From assembly GCA_026873275.1 (NCBI GenBank), contig JANTUC010000015.1, forward strand, positions 1,395,290 through 1,459,289: DNA of 64,000 nucleotides, written 5' to 3'. Position 1 is the stretch's first letter. Each line of letters begins with the position of its first letter. Shown piece after piece: positions 1-10,009 of this stretch. The position numbers were made by a program, and so were the translations under genes. The notes under the pieces are model-generated. The model had not been told where the DNA came from. It was given only the letters and a program-made list of their open reading frames with translations, and searched no databases. The DNA is from Pseudopithomyces maydicus. Lineage: Eukaryota; Ascomycota; Dothideomycetes; Pleosporales; Didymosphaeriaceae.

Positions 1-386
1 AGCGAGATGGTGGGATTGCGCGGGCAGATGCAGCGTCGGTGCCACTAGTCACGACGTACGAGCGAAGAATTCGCTACCGCTACGTTTACGGTATCCCTGC
101 CTTTCTAGCACTGGCGCTGGCATCTTTGATATTGGTTTCGTCGTTTTTGCTGGCGGTGTTAGGGCCGGCGAGGCTGGGGTATTTGCGTGTGGTGTTGGAG
201 GAGACGTCGGCAGGGAGATTGTTGGTGGCGGGCGAGCATGGAGCGGTCGAGGGAAAGATTTTTACATTGGGACCTGAGGGGTGGGGAAGGGGCAAGGTGA
301 ATGTAATTGCAGGTGCTGTGAAAGGGGGGCCCGAGGTGAGATACCATAGGGTTGAGGGGGTTGATGTGGAGGAAAGAACTAGGTGA
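1..386 (+). CDS. C-terminal end of a fungal membrane protein (5' cut by window)
   Basis: The frame is open from base 3 to the TGA at 384-386, so this is the last exon of a gene that begins outside the window. The visible piece of about 127 residues has a basic, tyrosine-rich lead-in (YERRIRYRYVYGIPAF), then one strongly hydrophobic segment (about residues 29-52 of the visible part), then a short tail rich in Gly, Val and Arg. This resembles the C-terminal end of large ascomycete plasma-membrane proteins of unknown function. No catalytic motif is visible. The apparent start at base 39 is a GTG inside the open frame and should not be used as a start. Confidence 0.6.
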   Translation, partial: RDGGIARADAASVPLVTTYERRIRYRYVYGIPAFLALALASLILVSSFLLAVLGPARLGYLRVVLEETSAGRLLVAGEHGAVEGKIFTLGPEGWGRGKVNVIAGAVKGGPEVRYHRVEGVDVEERTR

Positions 387-880
387 TGATGTCAAAGAAC
401 AGGGGAACTATTCGAATTCTTCGTAATATGAGTTAAATGCGGTGCGGGATTCAAGTCTATAGGAAGTGATTTTGTAGAGTACGGACAAAGAGTATTTACA
501 TATGTCCAGGGGTATTCACCACGCACGCGTGTCTTGCTACCGTGGGATCTATATCGTCGATTTCCACTCCAGTGTCTATCGATGGAAAGGTCAAAGGCAG
601 AAGATTCCCTAAACCAAGCTCCTTTGAATTTCTTCGAGGAGTGCGCCTCGTATTCTCAATGCCGAACACATAGTGGCTGTGCCGAAAATGACGTCACGTG
701 TGCTAAGCCACGGACGCCCGGCGTGCCATAGCCTGCCCATACTTGAACAGATGCTCCCCAGTAGTTGGGCTTACACAAGAAATAACTCGATAAAAAGTCA
801 CTGTACTAAATATTCCTGTCGAACGCCTTTATCGCCACGTGCGCATCTAGAAACGATAGTATCACAAGCGCGTTGCCAAC
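387..880. other. intergenic, no gene seen
   Basis: About 490 nt between two plus-strand genes. It should hold the terminator of the first gene and the promoter of the dioxygenase-like gene. Short open frames here have no family resemblance. A CACGTG-like and a TGACGTCA-like palindrome lie near 690-705 (gacgtcacgtgt), which are plausible bZIP/bHLH sites. Confidence 0.4.
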
Positions 881-2041
881 ATGGCGGTTTCAGCGTCCCA
901 GAAGCCATCAGAACCATCCGCTTTCTCAAAACTCGTCTCCAAACTCCGCACAAAAAGACATTCCAAATCTTCTAGTCAGTCCGTACCAGTTGATACCCGG
1001 CCCCAACTCATTCCATCACCCCTCCCACTCGTCTTGCCAGAACACCAACACCTCCTATCCCACCACGGGTGGACAACCATCACACTTCCCCAGCCCCAAC
1101 CCTCTGACCCCCAAAATTTCTCCCCTCCAACCCCTGGTCCGCACCCCCTTCAAAAAGCCTACCAAGACCTGTTCGCCGCCGCCCAAACCTTCTTCGACTC
1201 GCCCGACGCCGACAAGGTCCGCTGGAAACACCGCCTCGGCACCGAAGAAGGCTGGTCCAAGATCCCCGGCGAGAAAGAATTCATCACTCTAAGGACCCTA
1301 GCATATACGCCCGATGTGCTCAAAGCGCCTGCGAAACGCTACTGGGATCTGATGGGCGCACATCTTTCGTCTACCCTCGGCCGCATATCTACGTCTCTCG
1401 CATTGCCCGACGCAGAAGATGAGGGGCTGAGGAAATTTGTGGGGCCCTGCGTGCGGATGGGAGAGAGCGAGGAGGAAAAGACGGCGACGATGTTGCGGAT
1501 CTTTAGGTATGAGGGGTGGGAGGCTAAAGTGGTGGCTGAGCCGCATAGTGATCTAGGTTTGCTGAGTGCGGTAGTAGGAGATGTACCAGGGTTAGAGGTG
1601 TGGGGTGGATACGGGTGGAGAGATATAGAGCGCGAGTATGAAGGGTATCAAGCGACATACACAGTAGGGAGACAGCTGGAGAGACTGAGCAATTTTCGGT
1701 ATCCGGCCGGGGGGCATAGGGTTGTTTCGTATGGGGCGCCTAAGCCAGCGGATGGTTCTGTGAATGAGAGTGAGAAGAGGTATAGACATAGCATTGTATT
1801 TGTGCTAAGGGCACATGAGCCTGTGGTGGTGGAGAGCTCGGAGCTGGAGACGCAGATCACAGGGAAGTGGGAAAGTTCCGTGAGCGGTGTGACAGCGGGG
1901 AAAATGTATGAGGAAATCCGGAGCAAGCATTTTAATATCAACATAGGGCACGAAGAGCGAGAGAAACAGCGAAAGAACGTTAGAGAAGGTCGAGGGAAGG
2001 GCGTGGAGCGGGCTGTCGACGTTGATAAAGCGGCCGGATGA
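881..2041 (+). CDS. 2-oxoglutarate/Fe(II)-dependent dioxygenase-like protein
   Basis: Single-exon gene of 386 aa starting at ATG 881 (context ccaacATGgcg). The fold class is inferred from the Fe(II) triad of the isopenicillin-N-synthase-like oxygenases: HxD at His222/Asp224 (EPHSDLGLLS), a distal His at 279 (GGHRVVSYG), and the 2-oxoglutarate-binding RxS at Arg302/Ser304 (YRHSIVF). The order and spacing are those of the family. The first 45 residues are basic, serine-rich and probably disordered; residues 45-130 resemble the N-terminal DIOX_N half. The C-terminal 40 residues are charged and unlike the domain. Such enzymes hydroxylate or oxidatively cyclise small molecules; the substrate cannot be read from the sequence. 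No introns are needed. It stands alone, transcribed in the same direction as its neighbours. Confidence 0.75.
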   Translation: MAVSASQKPSEPSAFSKLVSKLRTKRHSKSSSQSVPVDTRPQLIPSPLPLVLPEHQHLLSHHGWTTITLPQPQPSDPQNFSPPTPGPHPLQKAYQDLFAAAQTFFDSPDADKVRWKHRLGTEEGWSKIPGEKEFITLRTLAYTPDVLKAPAKRYWDLMGAHLSSTLGRISTSLALPDAEDEGLRKFVGPCVRMGESEEEKTATMLRIFRYEGWEAKVVAEPHSDLGLLSAVVGDVPGLEVWGGYGWRDIEREYEGYQATYTVGRQLERLSNFRYPAGGHRVVSYGAPKPADGSVNESEKRYRHSIVFVLRAHEPVVVESSELETQITGKWESSVSGVTAGKMYEEIRSKHFNINIGHEEREKQRKNVREGRGKGVERAVDVDKAAG

Positions 2042-2428
2042 TGGAGTGTGAATAGTGTTAATATTCATGTTCGAAATGTTCTTTGTGATACCGGACAAGT
2101 TCCAAAGTTCCGGAGTTGCTACCTGCATAGTCTATAGCAAATTCGGTTTCAGCAGCCGCCGTATTGCAGTCTCGCGGCACAACCCCTGCACAGCATCGCC
2201 CCCGGCGCTTAGCCATCTGCATAGCCCCCATCCATCCTTCCTATCGTTAATCAGGCTGCAGCCATGTGTTCCTTTTCCCTTGTCCTCCGACTGATGCTCA
2301 ATATTTCCTCTTTGCCTACAGAGTATGGTTCCCCGCAAGTTCTAACACATTCTCGAGGTTTTATCCAGGACACCCGTAGTGTTTCCGTTCCGTCTTTCTT
2401 ATTTTTGTAGTGAAATAGCATCGTAAAC
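2042..2428. other. intergenic, promoter of the next gene
   Basis: About 390 nt with pyrimidine-rich stretches just upstream of ATG 2429 (2270-2400), as is common before ascomycete start codons. No gene seen. Confidence 0.35.
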
Positions 2429-4416
2429 ATGCCTCCAATAACGGTGGGATGGCAAGCTAGCCCCAACAAACGCGGAACAATCGACCTTTTACTCTCATGC
2501 TTCACCACCTTATCGCTATGTGCCTGGACAGCGTACCATCCCAACGTGCCTACTGGAAGAAAGAAAAGATCAAAGCTGGGCCATCGTCTAGTTTGGATGG
2601 GTATCGCAATATGTATCCCAGAGGTTGTACTCTGGTGCGCATGGGAGCAGTGGTGGGCAGCTAAAAAGTTGAGAGACCGTATGGGTGTGGTATTGGAAGA
2701 GGTCCGTGGAGAACGCGAAAAAAGTGAACAGAAACGTTGTACGATATGTTATGGGATAGAAGGAGAAGGAGAGAGGGAAGGAGAGAGAGAAGGGGAAGGA
2801 GAAGGGGAAGGGGAAGGAGAATTAGGGGAAGAACGGGAAGAGATAGAGGTAGAGGAGGGTAGCACAAGGAGTAGTATCGAACTCACCGCCATCGCCAACG
2901 AAGACACTATTTCTCAATCCGAGGACAGGCACGAAGCATCCGAAAACGAACCATTTACAGGTAGTAAAACTAGCACAAAAGAACTCTCAACAAAGCCAGA
3001 AAAAGAAGAAGAACCAGCAAAGAACAACCCCTGGACCCTAGGACAAGCCTTCTTCGCCCTCTCCGGAGGCTACGCCCTCCCACACCCCGATCCCTCCCTT
3101 CCTCCAATCACCCTAACCGCAACCGGCGTACTCCTTCTCGCCCGCCTGAATATCCTCCCCTCAGCATCCCCGTCCGCAATCTCAGATAAATCAAAAGCAG
3201 ATGGATTCGCCAAGGCCCTCGTGTGCGTACAAGCAGGGTGGTTCGTCATCCAGGCGGTTGCACGCGCTATCGGAAAGCTGCCTGTCACGACGCTGGAGAT
3301 TCATGTGCTAGTTCATGTGGTATTTGCGTTTGCAATTTATGCAGTTTGGTTTGAGAAGGGGTACGATGTTGGGGAGGCGGTTGTGGCTGATAGTGAAGAG
3401 GGGCGGGATTTGGGGGCTTTGTTCGTGATGGAGGGGTTCGAAGTAAGTATATCTGCCGATAAACTGCGCTCTTAGATATATGGCTTACTTCATGAACAGG
3501 GCGATTTCAACGATTCTACATCAAAGTGCGCGTGCAGCTCTGCCCACATCGATGCTTCCAGCATCACCCCCTATCCGAACCTACCCGCACAACATTCGTC
3601 GATAAAGTACTGGGAGAAAATTCTCTTATATTTCGAAGAATCAGAGGGGGCCCTTTTACGAAGGACTCAGCCACAATTTATTCTTGACCGCAGTAGCCCG
3701 CAACATACCGCACAGATTGAGCGAGCAAACCGCGCGCTCCGCTTGCTCAAAGCACACGACCTACATATCACGTACTGGGAAAAATCAATGGTGATAGATG
3801 GTGTGGCACAGAAGTTCATAGAAATGCAAGAAGGCTTCACAGTTCGTGTGCGAAGCGACCTTACTATTCAGGGTCTCGACAACACTTTGACTAAATCCCA
3901 AGACAGGTTCAGGAAACCCAGATCAAGGTATGTGTTTTGTCACCTCTTTTGAGATGACGTAATTTGCGGAATTGGTGTGCGCTACATTGGAATCTGACAC
4001 GGCACGAAAAGGCATACGGCTTGATAACTTTCCTGTACGGTGCACTTCATCTCCTCGCCCTCTCCCCGTCGCATTTCCCGACCCCTATCGAATACTGGCT
4101 CTGGCTCGCATCTGCCGCAACGATGACGTTCGTCCCGGTTTCTCTCGCGTTGCTGCTGTCAATGGGGGAGTTATCTCTTTGGATGTATAGAACCGCTTCA
4201 TCGCGTTCTAGAGCGATTGGAATGCTATTTCGTGTTACGGAAAAGTGCCTGGGAGTTATATGGGTTTTGGGAATGACGTTGGTCGCAATGATGGCAGGCA
4301 CGTGCTACCCATTTGCGAGAGGATATGTCCTGGTGGAGAGTTTGATGGGACTGAGGAAAATGGATGGGAGGGTGTACGACATGGTGCAGTGGACGCAGTG
4401 GATTCCGCATGCATAG
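2429..4416 (+). CDS. fungal polytopic membrane protein, frame unresolved between its last exons
   Basis: ATG 2429 opens a protein whose N-terminus (RGTIDLLLSCFTTLSLCAWTA) matches a large Pezizomycotina family of uncharacterised integral membrane proteins. Exon 1 is 2429-3442; a clear intron (gtaagt...aacag) spans 3443-3499; exon 2 runs from 3500 to about 3927. Hydrophobic segments occur near residues 20-37, 50-68, 210-235 and 265-310. Residues around 110-130 are an acidic Glu/Gly repeat encoded by GA-rich DNA at 2755-2835. The family's last part (EKAYGLITFLYGALHLLA, then three membrane segments) is encoded at about 3990-4416, in a frame that no GT-AG intron joins in phase to exon 2. The gene is therefore either broken by a single-base change or mis-sequenced. 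Function unknown. Confidence 0.65.
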
Positions 4417-4703
4417 TTTTTATTAGAATGAGTGGAAGATGAAAGTAGAAGTAGAAAATAGATATCGATATTATTATATCAGTTGTTTATGAACATTATG
4501 ACGTGATCAGCCATGGCTGGCCTGTCTAATGCAATGTGCAACTAATTTAAGTACAAGTGGATCAAGGCGCTGGTGCAGTATGAACGTGTTATTACAAAAG
4601 GATGCAGTACGGAGAATGGGGTATTAACAGCAGGATGAATATTTATCAATGCACAATCAATGCGCAGAAATGAGATGCGATAGCAAGGAAATAGGTAGTT
4701 TTT

Positions 4704-5649
4704 TCAACGGCGACTGCGCCTGGTATCGTTGCGACTGGGTCGGTGGTCACGTCGGTCATCCCGGCGGTCGTCCCGGCGGTCGTCCCGGTAGTCCTCGCGG
4801 TAGTCCTCGCGGCGGTCATCGCGGCCGTAGCCCATCTCTTCATCCCGAATTCTGTCGCGGCGACCTGAGTAGGCGCGAGCTGGCCGCTGGACGTCATCGC
4901 GACCCTCCCTAACAATGCCAGCGCGCTCGTACTCTTCGTCGGAGAAATCTTCGTAGACGGTAGCGGGTCTTCGTCGGTGGCCAGTGATTTTCGCTTCTTC
5001 CCTGTCAAGTTCTTCAAGCTGCTTCGGCTTGTACTTCTTGTCAAGATGTCTCTCTAGAAGTCGTACGTTTCTGGAATTGGCGCGTATGGCAGCATCTGCA
5101 AGATCGCCCACGAAGGGAATCAAACCAACCAGGAAGTCAACAAAGATATTCAAGAACATCATGATGAAGATTTTCCGTGGCAGTTTATCTTCGATTCCAT
5201 TCATGCTTATGGCCAGCTTAGCTGCAAGGATGCCATCCGCAGCGTCTCCAACGGCGGGAACGATGCCGATGACGGAGGACCAACCAAAACGGATACCAAG
5301 GAAGCTGAACAAGCAGCAGTCCAGACGATAGGCAGTCTTGCGGGCGCGGGCAAGGATGTTGGCGTCATGCTCCGGGATGTAGGCTGGCACCTGCTTCTTG
5401 ACCTTCTTCGTCTTTCCAGGTTTTCTTGGGTGAGGTATGATTTCGTAGAAGGGATCCTAATGCGGTTAGCTCGCAGATCAGGAGACAGACATGCAGTGTG
5501 CAGTGTGGCAGCCCCTCAGTATCTTTGGGCCAGCACAGAAGACGGTTGGGAAAGCGTACATATTGGTCGACAGGAGCCTTGTCCTTGTACTTGTTCATCT
5601 CGCTCGACAGCATCTTCTTGGCGGCATACTTTGCGACGGCTTGGGTCAT
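4704..5649 (-). CDS. DUF4112 domain membrane protein
   Basis: Two exons on the minus strand: 5560-5649 (30 codons from ATG 5649) and 4704-5456, separated by a 103-nt intron (gtacgc...ttag), giving 280 aa. After splicing, the text continues as expected for the family (APVDQY then DPFYEIIPHPRKPGKTKK). The DUF4112 core covers roughly residues 55-160, with RLDCCLFSFLGIRFGWSSVIG, two hydrophobic stretches, and the paired IPAVGDAADG and IPFVGDLADAAI motifs. The C-terminal 70 residues are a low-complexity Arg/Asp tail made of repeated DDRR and EDYR units (DNA 4735-4830). Family members are predicted membrane proteins of unknown function. It is divergent from dcp2 and tail-to-tail with the preceding gene. 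Confidence 0.85.
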
Positions 5650-6458
5650 GGTTGCGGTGGTGTCGTTCTCCTGGAACGCGACGTTTGGAGGTAGATGGGA
5701 TGGGATGACAGATGTACAATGCAGTGCGGTTTGACTTATAATACAAGCACCGAGCCAAGTGTTTTGTGCTGGCGGCTCGTTGCGCGGCTGTATGAACAGG
5801 CTGGATGGCTCTGGTTGGTGGGCGGCTCTCCTGGTCTGGATTTCTGAAACGGGCGCTTCGCCGCTATGTATAGCAGACGAGGGCGACAAATGCTGGAAGT
5901 GCTGGATGAGCGACAGGAAAAAAAAAACAAAAGAAAATTGGGCCGGAGAGGTGACGACTTTATCGACGTCCCTCGTTGGGCGGTGTGATGCTGGTAAGGT
6001 TTAGACCTTGATCTGGTGCTGTCCCAGACGCCAGACGCCACACAAGACGTCACCTGCAAGCGAACATTACAGCACGGCGGGCATGCACAGCCACAGACAG
6101 CCACATGCAGCCACAGGTACACTAGCCACAGATGCTCTAGCCACAGGCGCTCTAGCCACAGACGCACTACCGGCGCAGCTGCTTCTCGCGCTGCCCGACA
6201 CGCAACCCATTCCACCATAACCGTAGACTATCGCAAACAACACCGCCGGTAGCCGCTGCTCACGTGTCTGCATATTTCTCTCACATTCTTTGACCGGCTG
6301 TGCACCTGCCAGCCTGCTCCCGCCGTCTGCCTGTAACCCGCTCGCTTCCCCGCCCCGAACCCACCCGTCGTTGTTTTGGGCTCCCCTCCCAACGCGCGCC
6401 CTCCACCTCTGGCCTCTGCTGCCCCCAGGCATGCCGTGCGACACCGGCCAGACTCACC
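5650..6458. promoter_or_regulatory. divergent promoter region between the DUF4112 gene and dcp2
   Basis: About 810 nt separate the two opposite start codons. It contains a poly-A/purine stretch near 5920-5935, the AGCCACA repeat cluster at 6089-6160 and a pyrimidine-rich, C-rich leader just before the dcp2 ATG. Frames running through it are antisense or leader artefacts. Confidence 0.45.
6089..6160 (+). repeat. six-copy AGCCACA short repeat
   Basis: The heptamer AGCCACA occurs at 6089, 6099, 6109, 6124, 6139 and 6154. The spacing is 10, 10, 15, 15 and 15 bp, and the last three copies belong to a 15-bp tandem unit (AGCCACAgrygctct). It lies about 300-370 bp upstream of the dcp2 start codon, within the divergent promoter. 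Confidence 0.75.
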
Positions 6459-9400
6459 ATGACAACCCCGAACCAAATCCTGCTTGACTGGCTCGACGAC
6501 CTCTGCGTCCGCTTCATCGTGAACCTGCCCCACGAAGAGCTCCAGTCCGTGGAGCGCATCTGCTTCCAGATCGAAGAGGCCCAATGGTTCTACGAAGATT
6601 TCATACGGCCCTTGGACCCGGCCAACCTGCCGTCCATGAACCTGCGTAGCTTCTCCCAGCGCATGTTCGCCCACTGCCCTCTCTTCGCCGCCTTCACCGA
6701 AGACCACTTCCTCGAAGCCTTCAACCACTTCTTGAGCTACAAGACCCGCGTGCCTGTCCGAGGCGCCATCATGCTCAACCAGGACATGACCCACGCCGTG
6801 CTGGTGAAGGGCTGGAAGAAGGGCGCAAAGTGGAGCTTTCCGAGGGGCAAGATCAACAAAGACGAGCCTGACCTAGAATGCGCCATACGTGAAGTCTACG
6901 AGGAGACGGGCTATGATCTCAAGGAAGCCGGCCTGGTGCTTCCGGAAAGCGAAATGAAGGGCATTTCCATTACCATGCGCGAGCAGAGCATGCTTCTGTA
7001 CGTCTTTCGCGGCGTGCCCATGGACACGCATTTCGAGCCGCGCACAAGGAAGGAAATCTCGGTACGTCATGGATTGAAATGCCCTCTCGCGGTGCGCTGC
7101 TAACAGAAACAGAAAATCGACTGGTACAAGCTCACCGATCTGCCTACCATCAAGCGAAAAACCCCGAACCAGCAAGCCACCGGCAACGATCAGATCAAAG
7201 ATAATAGCTTCTACATGGTCGCTCCCTTCTTAGGGCCCCTGAAAGCATGGATCAAGACCCAGCGGAGGCTTGACAGGCAACGATTCCCGCCTGGATCACG
7301 TTCTGCACCACCACCCGCTGCTGGTGTTACCGATACTGAGGGCCTAGAGGCAGATTTGGGCGAGACGACCGCTGATGAGGCTGCCATGCCGCCCACGCAG
7401 TCGCACGACGCCAACTTCGCAGCTCTGGTGGCAAACCTAGGCAGGACTCATCGCGCGAGTGACCAGCTTCCAGAGGTCTCTTCACACTCGGACCCCGCTG
7501 CTGAGCTTAAGCGGCTGCTTAGTGTGGGTATCGGCTTTCCACCTCAGCAGCAGCCCGTCGAGGCACCTCAGTCTGTCCACGAGCCACCGCAAAATCCGTT
7601 GCTTGCCATGCTCCACGGCAACAACGGACCCGTTCCTGCTCCAAATAACCTGCCTAGAACACCGTTCGACCAGCTTCTGCCAACACCCCAGCCTCCGCAA
7701 AGTCCACATGGCCAGCACCATCCCAGACCGATGCACCTCGATCAGATGCAACCACCGCCCCCATTTCCATTCCATCAGCAACATTCCGGACATTCCCTCA
7801 ACCAGCAGCATCCTCACGTGGGCCCTCAGCACCACAATGGCTTTCCTCCGGCACCGAACCAGTTCATGCAACCACCTCCTCAGCATGCAGATCCCGGCTT
7901 CCCCCGCACATGCTCAATACTCAGCAATCGTTCGGTACATCTGTCCCACTATCCTATATGCAAACAGGAAACTCGCAGTCCACGCAGCCACTGCAGCATT
8001 CGGGTGCGGCTGGTCCTGCTGCACCACCAGCGTCAAAGCTTCCCGCACCAAAGCTTACTGCGCATACGCTTGGTCTACTGAATGCTTTTAAAATGAACGA
8101 GAAACCTGCAATTTCTTCGCCTGTCACACAAGCGCAACCGACTGCACAAAGCTCACAAGCCACGCCGATAGCCACACGACCGCCGCCTGTGCAGAACATT
8201 CGCTCCTCCGCACCAAGCCCGCCTGCTTTCCAGTCACCTCCGCCTGTTGAAAATTTTGAGCCTGTGCAGCCGAAGCCGAGAAATGCGCATCAAGACAACC
8301 TGTTGAGTCTCTTCCGATCTCCGTCGATGGCAGCAGCTATGCCTGTGGTGGCAAACACACCAGAGCTGCCAGTTGAATTATCAGCCCAGCCTTTGACTCC
8401 CGGCAATGTCAACATGAGACCCACGACAGAAGCTGGCCCGCCTGTTCCCGATATGAATGCCAAGCCAAACCTGTTACATGCATTTGGCGTACCACAGAAA
8501 CCGAATTTGACGTCGGCTACTGTTCGTGGACCGGTTAATGCCCCCGACTTCGATACGGTGCGAAAGAATGCTACTCTTCCTTCAAATGGCACCTCTCGTG
8601 GGCCGTCGCCTTTTCAGACAAAGCCAGAACAAAAGATGTTTGTTCCACAACAGATCCTTCGACGAGAAGGCTCTGTTCCAAGGTCCACTGCATCAATTTC
8701 GGGGCAAAATAAGAGTTTAAATGCCAGCCCGGTACCGAGCATCCCTGTCCCGGCACCATCCAAGCCGCAAATATTAAAGCGGCCTCAGCAGCCCTCGAGC
8801 CAAGAGCCGGGACCCCAAGCTTCTGCACATGCACAAGGACTGCTCAGCTTGTTCAAACCACAGCAGACCTCTCCTCAACCCCCGGTCGTGTCCGCACAAG
8901 CCCCGCCTTCGCGTTCGCCTGCACCTCCTGCCCATGCACAAGGGCTACTTAACTTGTTCAAACAAGCTTCTCCGCAGCCTCAACCTATCCAAACAGCAGC
9001 ACCTCTCTCTCGTTCGCCTGCCCCACCTGCTCAAATTCCGTCATCATTCGACAGCAAAGGTAGTGCCCCAATGGATCAGAAAAACACACTCCTTTCGCTC
9101 TTTGGTAAAAGCGCTGCTCCAATCACTGCATCTCCTACTCAAGCATCGCCATCTTCGCTGCCTTCGGCGTTCGCGAACCAAGCACCACTGGCGAGGTCGC
9201 CTCAACCTCCAACACCCAAGATGTACATGTCAGGCGTCATCAGCCCTGTGAGCCCTCTCCCGGGTAGCCAAGCGGACAGTCCCGCGCATGCCAATTCTCG
9301 ATCACGTATTTCGAGCATTGGTGATTCGATGCCACCCAGCCTTGTGATCCCACAACCAAGTGCACCGACCTCGTACCCTCAAGCTTTGGCAGCACAGCAA

Positions 9401-9586
9401 AGTAACGGCCTTGGCGCGCCGTCCAACAATGGACTGATCAGTCCTGAATCAGCTAATATTTCAGAGATTGGACTGGCCATCGAGAAAGACAAAGGAAGAG
9501 CAGGCGCAGAAAGTGCTGATAAGAGCCCGGTGAACAAAACCTATTTGTTAAGTTTCCTGAATGATGTAGCGCGGAAAGGTCGCTAG
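6459..9586 (+). CDS. dcp2: mRNA decapping enzyme subunit Dcp2
   Basis: ATG 6459 (context caccATGac) starts exon 1 (6459-7061); intron 7062-7112 has a gctaac branch site; exon 2 runs to the stop at 9586. Residues about 1-95 form the all-helical Dcp1-binding domain (ILLDWLDDLCVRFIVNLP). Residues 96-240 form the Nudix hydrolase domain with a perfect Nudix box (GKINKDEPDLECAIREVYEE, then TG) that binds Mg2+ and cleaves the m7GpppN cap. A box-B-like segment (NSFYMVAPFLGPLKAWI) follows. The remaining 700-plus residues are disordered, Pro/Gln/Ser-rich, and carry at least eight LLxxF-type helical leucine motifs of the kind that recruit Edc3 and other P-body factors. Frame is lost at a run of five C at 7901-7905; one extra C restores a protein of about 1,025 aa. 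An alternative is a weak intron 7818-7924 (donor GTGGGC), which also keeps phase. Confidence 0.93.
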
Positions 9587-10009
9587 GTAATTTTTTCTCT
9601 CTTTTGGATTAATGCATGGGCGTTGGGGTTGCCATGGAGTCTCATTTTTGCTAGCCATCAATCAGCGGCATAGTATATAATGGGAGGGTCGGGTTTTCCA
9701 CGTGTATAACACTGCGCTTGGCGAGGCTCGGCGCAGTGCTCAAAATGGGCGGCTGAATGTTTTTTTTTTCATTTGTCGTGACTTCGGGATATGGATTATG
9801 CATTCTGGTGTTATTCGCTTCTGTGCTTTAGCGTGGCATTTGTTGCGGAACTCCTGTACGATTCTATCGATGTCTAGCTCTTGCGGTGATCCACGCCATC
9901 ATGCGATGTGCATGAAAACGATTCGACTAATGCAAAACGAATGGATACTTGATCCCACTAATCTTGCTCATATCTATCATGCACAAGTATCTCGCTCCCA
10001 TCACTCAGA
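9587..10009. other. convergent 3' intergenic region
   Basis: Lies between the 3' ends of dcp2 (plus) and the bZIP gene (minus). It is T-rich and AT-rich around 9590-9700 and contains tatataatggg near 9675. An open frame crosses it on the plus strand but shows no family resemblance and runs antisense into the bZIP gene. Confidence 0.35.

Noticed and set aside
6228..6794. 188-codon minus-strand frame
   Set aside because: Antisense to dcp2 exon 1, produced by its codon composition.
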